A DNA stretch of 64,000 nucleotides from Pedobacter steynii (lineage in GTDB: Bacteria; Bacteroidota; Bacteroidia; Sphingobacteriales; Sphingobacteriaceae), in NCBI RefSeq assembly GCF_001721645.1, contig NZ_CP017141.1, positions 372,001 through 436,000 of the forward strand, read 5' to 3'. Positions 8,930 through 16,600 of the stretch are shown piece by piece. The notes under the pieces were generated by a model. The model was not told where the DNA came from and ran no database searches. It was given only the letters and a program-made list of their open reading frames with translations. A program made the position numbers and the translations under genes. The first letter of the stretch is position 1, and every line of letters starts with the position of its first letter.

Positions 8930-8937
8930 TATATTTG
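8930..8937 (+). promoter_or_regulatory. Candidate -7 element of the tmRNA promoter
   Basis: TATATTTG is a full match to TAnnTTTG and lies 13 nt before the mature 5' end of the tmRNA, leaving a few leader bases for RNase P to remove. No convincing -33 element was seen. Confidence 0.5.
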
Positions 8938-8950
8938 TTGTTCTAACAAT

Positions 8951-9314
8951 GGGGCCGTTTTGGATTTGACAGGGTGGCGCTACGTATGTTAGCATGCAGT
9001 GCGTTGTACGGAGAGCACTTTAAAGAGAACGTTCACACTATAATTGGCGAAAATAACTACGCCTTAGCTGCCTAATTTAGAATTAGCTTAGCTTTTGTCC
9101 CTCTGACTGCTGCGATGTTAGGTTAGAATATGGGGCATCGAAATAACAACGCTGGCCGCTGTAGGGTACGATACAGTAGCGAGATAAAGTACCTAAGGAA
9201 AAAGGCAAGGTAGGTTTCCGGCCCGTCTGCTCCCGAAAATTAAATGGAAAACAAGCATGTAGAAGGCATAACTTATCACACAACTGGACAAGGGTTCGAA
9301 CCCCTTCGGCTCCA
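8951..9314 (+). ncRNA. ssrA: Transfer-messenger RNA (tmRNA)
   Basis: One-piece tmRNA for ribosome rescue. The 5' end GGGGCCGTTTTGGATTTGAC is the conserved tRNA-like and D-arm start. The 3' end carries the T-arm GGGTTCGAACCCC and CGGCTCC, which pairs with the 5' GGGGCCG to form the acceptor stem; the discriminator is A9314 and CCA is not encoded. The tag reading frame at 9046-9075 encodes GENNYALAA followed by TAA, ending in the typical ALAA degradation signal. The 3' ends of tmRNA genes are frequent phage integration sites, and a phage-derived island begins about 1.6 kb downstream, but no att duplication was found. Confidence 0.95.
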
Positions 9315-9322
9315 CAAACAAC

Positions 9323-9362
9323 AAAGAAAACGGCTAAGAATTAATTCTTAGCCGTTTTCTTT
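9323..9362. terminator. Perfect 40-nt palindromic terminator after tmRNA
   Basis: The sequence is its own reverse complement over 40 nt, centred on GAATTAATTC, with the arms AAAGAAAACGGCTAAG and CTTAGCCGTTTTCTTT. It should end transcription in both directions. Confidence 0.85.
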
Positions 9363-9466
9363 TTACGGCATCTTAGCGTTAAAATTTATTTATTGTATTT
9401 ACATTTACACTTTTGTGTATATAAAATACATCTATTAGAAATAAATAATAAAAAAAATACAATTAA

Positions 9467-10012
9467 ATGAAAAAACAATTATTAACGCTCTTAAGCATTA
9501 TACTTATAATTACCGCTTGCAGCAAGAACGAATCAGAACCAACAAAGGAGAAAGAGATAAGTCTGGGTAACGATTCTTTGGTTAACCGATTAAAATTGAA
9601 ACCTAATGATAAGGAAGGTTTAATCATTAAATTACAAATTCTTAAAGACAGCAAAGGTGCTTACCTGGTTTTGGGAGAAAAAAACAAGAAATATTGGTTA
9701 GGCTACTTTGATCGTAACGGGAATGAATTATCTACAAAAGTATTTGATGATCCGACTGAAATGAAAGGACCTTATGGGGCAATTATAAAATTGACAGAAA
9801 CCCTCTACTATGATCTTATAGAAGTAAGTGGAACTATTTATATCAACAGGCAACTGAGAGATGATGTTCTTTCCCGAAATCCATTTGTTGAATCCCTTAT
9901 TCGAATAAATACGAATTCCAGGGCGATTACGAATGAATATACTGAGATAGATGGAAAATCTTCTATGACATCATTTATCGGCCCTTGGTTCGATGGTACA
10001 GTGCTAATTTAA
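9467..10012 (+). CDS. Small lipoprotein of unknown function
   Basis: A 181-aa protein with a lipoprotein signal peptide (MKKQLLTLLSIILIITAC, lipid-modified Cys18) followed by a polar spacer rich in Glu, Lys and Ser. The mature part is mixed alpha/beta in look, with segments such as YWLGYFDRNGNELS and TLYYDLIEVSGTIYINR. No family was recognised. It stands alone between two related hairpin terminators (9323-9362 and 10080-10115), next to the tmRNA gene. The upstream stretch 9363-9466 is AT-rich and probably holds its promoter, but no consensus element was clear. Confidence 0.75.
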   Translation: MKKQLLTLLSIILIITACSKNESEPTKEKEISLGNDSLVNRLKLKPNDKEGLIIKLQILKDSKGAYLVLGEKNKKYWLGYFDRNGNELSTKVFDDPTEMKGPYGAIIKLTETLYYDLIEVSGTIYINRQLRDDVLSRNPFVESLIRINTNSRAITNEYTEIDGKSSMTSFIGPWFDGTVLI

Positions 10013-10079
10013 CTTCAAGGATGAACATAAGAACAGGCAAACTATTGAATTAAGATTCTTTCCGCCTCTTTATCTATAT

Positions 10080-10115
10080 AAAAAACGGTTAAGATTAACA
10101 TCTTAACCGTTTTTT
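10080..10115. terminator. Hairpin terminator related to the tmRNA terminator
   Basis: Stem CGGTTAAGAT (10086-10095) with ATCTTAACCG (10100-10109), loop TAAC, flanked by A6 and T6. It works in both orientations. Its arms differ from the tmRNA palindrome CGGCTAAGAAT at only a few positions. Confidence 0.85.
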
Positions 10116-10168
10116 ATTGAAAATTAAGTCACTTACCTCATTAAGCAGCTCATGATGTAATCGTCATA

Positions 10169-10804
10169 TTATTTTACCACATAAAGCTTCGGCCCTTTGA
10201 TTCCTCGCTTTTCGTAGTTGTCTTTATTCATTTTAAAATGAAGTTCAGTCATTAGGTTTAGATATTGCTCTATACTCTCTAACCCAACTTCCTTTCTTCG
10301 CTTGCTCAACGACTCTGGTTTTTCTGTTGGTTTTGGAATTGCCTGGCAGCTATCCGTATTATAAGTTACTTGTGTTCCGTACAGTTGATTACGACCTGAA
10401 TTAATTCTTACCCTATCGGTCAGATAAGCATAATTTCCACTGGATGCATTTTTCCTAAGCACCTGTTTTTTCATGGCCTTCAATACTTTTTGCTGAAAAT
10501 CCGGCCAGTTATCCATATGTTGGACCAATAACCAGAAATGGTGTGAACCTTCTTTTCCTACCAGGTCAAATCCAGGATATCCATGTTTTGAAAGAATCTT
10601 TTGAAGCTGGTCATGATGAGCGGTAAATACACTGTCCCGAAATTTCTCTCTGTTAGGATCATTGAGTGCATATTTAGGTTGAAATCCGGCTACTTTCTGG
10701 TCCCAGACTACCATTTTCTCCAGTGTGTCTTTAAGTGCTGTATTTATTTGGGCAAAGACGCTGATGTTATTTAAAAAAATCAGGATCAGGATAATTTTTT
10801 TCAT
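10169..10804 (-). CDS. Exported DUF6624-like protein
   Basis: The start at 10804 is preferred because it places a signal peptide (MKKIILILIFLNNISVFAQ) at the N terminus; a longer frame begins 29 codons earlier without such a signal. The mature 190-residue part matches the pattern of DUF6624 proteins, with HGYPGFDLVGKEGSHHFWLL, VQHMD, NYAYLTDRVRINSG and QLYGTQ. The function of this family is not known. It lies downstream of a hairpin (10900-10933) that probably ends the large leftward operon, so it is likely a separate chromosomal gene at the island's left edge. Confidence 0.75.
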   Translation of the reverse strand: MKKIILILIFLNNISVFAQINTALKDTLEKMVVWDQKVAGFQPKYALNDPNREKFRDSVFTAHHDQLQKILSKHGYPGFDLVGKEGSHHFWLLVQHMDNWPDFQQKVLKAMKKQVLRKNASSGNYAYLTDRVRINSGRNQLYGTQVTYNTDSCQAIPKPTEKPESLSKRRKEVGLESIEQYLNLMTELHFKMNKDNYEKRGIKGPKLYVVK

Positions 10805-10899
10805 AATTGATCTGTTTTGCCCAAGATAATTCATTATGACTTTAATTACCAATTTATATAATGGAATTTCCTGCGGCGTAATATTTATCAATTAGAAGA

Positions 10900-10933
10900 A
10901 GCCAGTTGTAAGTTCTGAAAGTTACAACTGGCT
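10900..10933 (-). terminator. Hairpin at the 3' end of the island operon
   Basis: The 12-nt arms AGCCAGTTGTAA (10900-10911) and TTACAACTGGCT (10922-10933) pair perfectly around a 10-nt loop, directly after the last island gene. The following bases (CTTCTTCT on the minus strand) are pyrimidine-rich but not a pure T run, so termination strength is uncertain. Confidence 0.6.
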
Positions 10934-10940
10934 GTATGCA

Positions 10941-12674
10941 TTATTCGAGTAAGGTTCCTGAGGAGTTACCTGCGTTCCAATTTCCATATTGTACACTCCC
11001 GTCTTCCCGTAGGGAATACAATCTTAAATCACCACTAGACACATTACTATCTAAGTACGTCGTCCTCCATTTCCTGAGGTCATTATTTATCCAGTCTTTC
11101 GCCTCTACTGCACCCGATTCCCAGCCAATTGAACTATTCTCACCAGAATATGTAATCCATAGCTTACTGGTTCCAACTTCTCTCATCACCGGTGGTTTCA
11201 GCAGAAAATACAATAACACTGCAACTATGGCTATAACAACTCCAGCAGGAGAGCCCGCTATTGGAGCCAGAGGGAAAAATACCGTAAAGAAACCTCCGGT
11301 AGCAACACTAGATAATGATGTCACTACTGTGGAAGTAATCCATACTGCTTCGACACTTGCCAATGTTGCCCAGCTTTTTATACGCGCCCACTGACTAACA
11401 GATGATGACTTTATTACTACAATTAAGTTCTGACCATTATAAGCTATTTCTGCCTTAACATTATTCTTCCAGACATTATTACTATTGCTATTTATTCTGT
11501 ACCTGCCTTTATATTTAATGGATTTAGGTTCAATTCCAGGGCTTCGATACTCATCTGAAATAACATTCGGACGATCGACCATCCATACGATCACTTCTTC
11601 TACTTCATAGTTTTTATATCGATCATTTCCACCTACTGTCCAGCTTCTTGGAGCAACGACGGTTAATGTCAGGCTGTAAGCTTTATATTTTGGAGTAGGA
11701 TGTGATTCCGCCTTTTTCCTGGTTACTGCAAAACTCCGGATCATATCCACATCTCCATCTCTCAGTCCAGAATGGGTTGATATACCAGAAGTCAAGGATC
11801 TGCTATTACCAAAATAATCCACCTCAACCAATGATATAGCATAAGTTTTAAAATAATTGTAATTATCTGAACTCTTGTTCCAGATCCCTAGGACGATTGC
11901 ATCAAAGGCACCATCTCCGGTCTTTTCTACATATTGCAAGGTTACAGGTAGCCAAAACCCATTCAAGCTACTGTCTTTCGCGGTCAATAGATCAACCAGA
12001 GATCCAGGATTTAACGGAACGCAGTTCGCATTATTTACTCCACCTCCCTCCACAGGCTTATAAGCCCATTCATCATCATCAACCTGCGATCCACCAGCTC
12101 TATATCCCTGTTGGTTAAATATTTTTACACTTTTAAAAGATCCCCCGGAATAGACTGCAAAGAAACCACCTGTATCCCTCCACTGTACTAACATGGGCAT
12201 ATTTAAGAGTTCTCTTCCCATATCATAACCGGTTTGCGGATTATTCATCTGCCCGGCTACAATTGTCCCTATCGGATTTGTGCCGGTGGAGGTATCATAC
12301 AACATGACCACATGCTTGTCTGCATACGCGCACAGCAATAAATTACCGAATTTAGAGATGTCAGTGGGTATCCCCATATCTGATTTCCTCAGCGTTATAG
12401 TGACAGGGCATCCTGTGGTTTGGGTAATTTCTCCATTTGTAATTACTGCGTAAGGATCCAATGTATTCTCAGAACTAAAGAAATAACCATCAGCTATTAC
12501 TGTCATTTGATAATTGCTGTAATATTTTCTGGTATCCTTATTGAAATATAGTTTCTTAGCTACCCTTGGTGAAGAGCAGGGAGAAGATGCTGAGACTTCC
12601 CACATATTAAATATTAATGGTGCAGACGGATAATTTGAAAAATCCGAGTGCTTTGGTGATATACAATGTGCCAT
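10941..12674 (-). CDS. Large island protein with C-terminal hydrophobic hairpin, unknown function
   Basis: A 577-aa protein without a signal peptide, last gene of the phage-derived operon. Residues 1-425 are polar and rich in Gly, Ser, Asn and aromatic residues, as in beta-rich exported or fibre-associated proteins. Residues about 435-490 form two long hydrophobic stretches (around ITSTVVTSLSSVATGG and VVIAIVAVLLYFLL) separated by a Pro/Gly turn, followed by an 85-residue polar tail ending in short Gly/Trp-rich motifs. No family was recognised. The hydrophobic hairpin could insert into a membrane, which would suit a pore-forming or injected protein, but that is speculation. It follows the 264-aa MAYPN protein by 16 nt. 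Confidence 0.7.
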   Translation of the reverse strand: MAHCISPKHSDFSNYPSAPLIFNMWEVSASSPCSSPRVAKKLYFNKDTRKYYSNYQMTVIADGYFFSSENTLDPYAVITNGEITQTTGCPVTITLRKSDMGIPTDISKFGNLLLCAYADKHVVMLYDTSTGTNPIGTIVAGQMNNPQTGYDMGRELLNMPMLVQWRDTGGFFAVYSGGSFKSVKIFNQQGYRAGGSQVDDDEWAYKPVEGGGVNNANCVPLNPGSLVDLLTAKDSSLNGFWLPVTLQYVEKTGDGAFDAIVLGIWNKSSDNYNYFKTYAISLVEVDYFGNSRSLTSGISTHSGLRDGDVDMIRSFAVTRKKAESHPTPKYKAYSLTLTVVAPRSWTVGGNDRYKNYEVEEVIVWMVDRPNVISDEYRSPGIEPKSIKYKGRYRINSNSNNVWKNNVKAEIAYNGQNLIVVIKSSSVSQWARIKSWATLASVEAVWITSTVVTSLSSVATGGFFTVFFPLAPIAGSPAGVVIAIVAVLLYFLLKPPVMREVGTSKLWITYSGENSSIGWESGAVEAKDWINNDLRKWRTTYLDSNVSSGDLRLYSLREDGSVQYGNWNAGNSSGTLLE

Positions 12675-12690
12675 ATTCTATTCTAAAATT

Positions 12691-13485
12691 TTAGTAAACA
12701 TATTCTGTTATAGGTGCTCTTACTACTGGTTCCGGATAGTAGTTACCGCAGTCGTAAATTGTGTATTTACCACTATAGCCAGCGGTTCCGTTCAAAATCA
12801 CGACAGGATAATCATCAATGAAGAAAGTAAAGTCGGGGTGATCTGTTACCGGTGTACCGCTGGCATTTACGACAGTGAGGTATAACCACATTGCTTGTAT
12901 TGAGCCACTATTAGGTCCGTATCCGCAATCGGCAGACGTCGTCTCAGAACTTCTGCTATCAGTGTAAAAGAATGCAGAAACTCCACTTCCGCTTTCTCCA
13001 CTTTCGTTATCTCCATCCATACATGAGCCATAAGTTTCAAATTGCATAAATGCATAGCGCAGATAGGTAAGGGAATTGTTTGACCATGCATTTATTCCAT
13101 ACCTTCCTTGATCATTATTATTGAATTTTGATAAAGTAACCGCAGCATCATCAACCCCATTGGCTACATTACCAAAGAGTGCCAGTTCAAATGATTTATA
13201 CTTTCCCCACCTATTGACCTGACTTATTGACCAACCAGACACAGGTTGTGGCTGGCTGTAAATAGTTGAAGCATATTGTGTGGATGACCATTTGCTTTCT
13301 AACCAAGCGTAAAATGTCCCCCGATTAAACGGGAAAGCCGGAAAGTATCGTCCTGTCGTAATATAAAACTGAGGACCGAAGCCTTCCTTAATATCTTCTG
13401 CACTGATAGCTCCTTTCCACCAGGAAAATATATCCTGGGCTTGTCCAAGCGATCCGCTTGATTTTATGTTATTTGGATATGCCAT
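12691..13485 (-). CDS. Fibre-associated MAYPN-type protein, unknown function
   Basis: A 264-aa protein beginning MAYPNNIKSSGSLG and continuing with the block IFSWWKGAISAEDIKEGFG and RYFPAFPFNRGTFYAW. The same block occurs in the 59-aa protein encoded at 18957-19136, which shows it is a family paired with the fibre genes. The rest is rich in Ser, Gly, Asn and Tyr, with four cysteines, and has no signal peptide or membrane segment. It lies directly downstream of the 1712-aa fibre gene, after a 192-nt gap in which no convincing gene was seen. A capping, tip or assembly role is possible but not shown. Confidence 0.7.
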   Translation of the reverse strand: MAYPNNIKSSGSLGQAQDIFSWWKGAISAEDIKEGFGPQFYITTGRYFPAFPFNRGTFYAWLESKWSSTQYASTIYSQPQPVSGWSISQVNRWGKYKSFELALFGNVANGVDDAAVTLSKFNNNDQGRYGINAWSNNSLTYLRYAFMQFETYGSCMDGDNESGESGSGVSAFFYTDSRSSETTSADCGYGPNSGSIQAMWLYLTVVNASGTPVTDHPDFTFFIDDYPVVILNGTAGYSGKYTIYDCGNYYPEPVVRAPITEYVY

Positions 13486-13677
13486 TTTTTTTAATTTTCA
13501 GTTTATTTAATTTATTAATTACATCCGCCATCGTGATACAGTTGAATGTCTAAGTCTGCATGGTCGGATTCGTATCAAAAACAATAACCCCGCGGCTGAT
13601 CTCCGTTAGCATATGAGCAGCGCAACGGGATTATCATTTAAGAAATGAAAGCGTTATTTTTTGGCGGACTATCGATA

Positions 13678-16600
13678 TTAATTTCCCGCCCTGAGACTTT
13701 CCAGCTGTGACTTTAATTCTTTCACAGCCTCAATTAACAGAGGAACAACTTTCTCGTATTGGATAGTCATGTAGTGCTCACCAGACTTACTTTTTCCATC
13801 AGCTATATTGGTGTCGAATGGAGCAAGCCTAACCGCTTCTGGCAGAACTTCTTTAAGTTCCTGAGCAATAAGCCCAACCTGCACTCTATTCCTATCAGGA
13901 ACAAGCCCTAACTCTACAGCCAGATTATTAGCGGTATAGGTGTAACCGTGTAGTTTGCTTACTTTTTCTAAAGCACCTTCTAACGGTTTAAAGTTTTCCT
14001 TTAATCTTTGATCAGAATAGAAGGATATTAAATCTCCGGTTGCTCTGATTTCAGCTCCTGTTATCGTTCCGGTGGCAGTAATGTCTGTTACCCCAGTTAA
14101 AGCTCCTGAAATATTTGCCGTTCCATTGAATGACTGACCCCACAATGTTCTTGCAGTTTGCAGAGCCGTTGATGTAGCAGCATTACCGGTAACAGCAATT
14201 GGCCAGGTTCCGGAAGTACCTGTTCCAGTAAGCGGGGCTTTGGCATTTAACTGTCCCTGAACTTTACCAAATCCTGTCAAAACAGTTTCTGAGGCAGATA
14301 GAGCAGTATTAGAACCAATCGCATAACCAGTTAGCGGAGCAGCTATGGCTCTCGCATTTGTGAAATACAAATTCCCTCCTTCAGGAACATTAGTTGAATT
14401 CAGATTTGCCAAATTTCCCTGTCCGTTAACGTATTGGGCAGCAGTTCCGGCCCAGGTATAATCTAATGCACCAGCGCCTGTTACCGCAGTGGCCGGAACA
14501 TTTAACGCATTTCCGGCAACCGTACTTGAAATACTGGTAACTGTACCCGTACCTACAGGAATAGTGATATTGGCCGAGCCATCAAATCCAACACCGTTTA
14601 TGGTTCTTACTGTTGCAAATTTTGAAGCGCTAGATGCGTTTCCGCTAAGCGCACCTGCAAAAGTTGGCGCTGAGACAGTGGAATCGAAAGAGTGGCTGGT
14701 ACCCACATACAATATCGGAGCACCAGAATTATTTATGGAAAGACTATTATTTGATGCTGTACCATGACCTATAAAAGATAATCGTGTTCCGGTATTATTT
14801 AGAAATTCAATGTAGGTATTACCTGTACCGGTAGAGCTTTGCAATTTAAGTGTTGCACCGCCAGCCACAAATGATCCCTGTAAGGCGTTTAATGCCCCGC
14901 CAAACTGAGCGTTGCCTGTGCTTCGATTAATAATTAAAGCATTTCCAAGAAAAGAACCGCCATCCGAATATCTGGCAATATTAAAATTAGTTCCGGCGTT
15001 TGCACCCGATTCTGCTCCTGAATCCCCGTACATCAACCATCTTAATACTCCGGCAGTTAGCAGTCCAAAACTTCTGGTCGTAGCGGCTGCACCAGTTACG
15101 GTCATATTCTGAGTTGCATTGACACTACTTGCAAAACTCGCAGATGCCCCCCCTGTAATCGCTCCACTAAAAGTTGTGTTTCCTGTTTGTCGCTCTACAA
15201 AAACAGCATTACCAAGTGAGGCCCCAGTATCACTAAATCGTTCAATTACAAAATTAGTTCCAACATTTGATCCGGTTTCTCCAGCAGCATTTGCTCCATA
15301 AAACCAGCGATTAACGGAATCAGTTTGAGCAAACACACCTCTCATTGTACCTGATGCCCGGTTAATTATATAAGCTAACCCTGAAACATTTCCTGAAAAG
15401 TTAGCAGAAGTAGCACTTAAGGCTCCGCCAAATTGTGAGGCACCGGTACTTCTGTTAATGACCAGGGCATTTCCGATAAGCGCCCCCGTATCTGAATATC
15501 TCGCGATATTGAAGTTACTACCTTCCTGTGCCCCTGACTCCGCATATGCATCGACAAAGATAGACCACCTATCGATTCCACTTGATCTTAACCTATAAGC
15601 CCGCGTTGTTGCTGCTGCTCCATTTACAATAACATTAGTTGTACCGGATACAGATCCACTGAAAGTAGCAGATGTTCCATTAAGCGGCCCTGTCAGACTG
15701 CCTCCAGCCAATGGTAAATAGTTATTTAAACCAATTGCCAAACCAATTGCTGCACCTGTATAAGTATATAATGTATCGTCAGTACCTGAGTTTTTACCTA
15801 CAATACTAAATGGAGAAGAAGAGAAGTTGTTATTGTTTAAGATAGTCACTGTCGCAGCAGTTATCCCGCTTTTTAATACAAGATCACCATTTCCATTAAA
15901 TCGTCCAATTTCCCGGTCTTCGGTATTATTCCCCTGAGTAAACATGATTTGCGAAAAACCCGTACTTATGGTGTTTTTAGAGAAAATGTTGGTTGCTCCG
16001 GATTCAGAATCTATTTGTGTGTATTGCCCCGTTGTGAGCCTTTCGGTTCTTATTGTACCTTTAACATGCAATGAGCTGAGTGGCGTTGTAGTTCCAATTC
16101 CGACATTTCCTCCCGCACTTTGCATAATAATATGATATGCAGTGGTGGTACCATCGAATCGACCGGCTTGCATCCATGTATTGCCGTCATTGTACACACC
16201 TATAGAAAGACCATATAAGTTTAGGGTACTACTCCCATTCCCTATTTTGAAGGCACCGTTCAAAGTCCCAAGTGTTGGATAATTATAATTAGTTGAGCTG
16301 ATCAGACCAATATTCCTGGTAGTCAAACTCCCAGAAAGTGTTCCACCGGATAAAGGCAGGTAACTATCCAAAGAAGTATCTACATAAGTTTTATTAGTAA
16401 GATGACTCCCTATACTTGGCGCAGCGGCAGCATTAACAGTCCCCGTAAAGCTGGCTGTTGATCCGGCAGATAAATGTCCGGTAATGTTGACAAATCCGGT
16501 ACTTCTTTCTATAACCAATGAATTACCGAGTGAAGCGCCAGTATCACTGAACCGCTCTATTACAAAATTAGTACCTGCATTCGATCCAGCTTCTGATGCT

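Noticed and set aside
9280..9314. Phage attachment duplicate of the tmRNA 3' end at the island's far side
   Set aside because: No second copy of the T-arm and acceptor sequence was found between 48 and 53 kb by reading.
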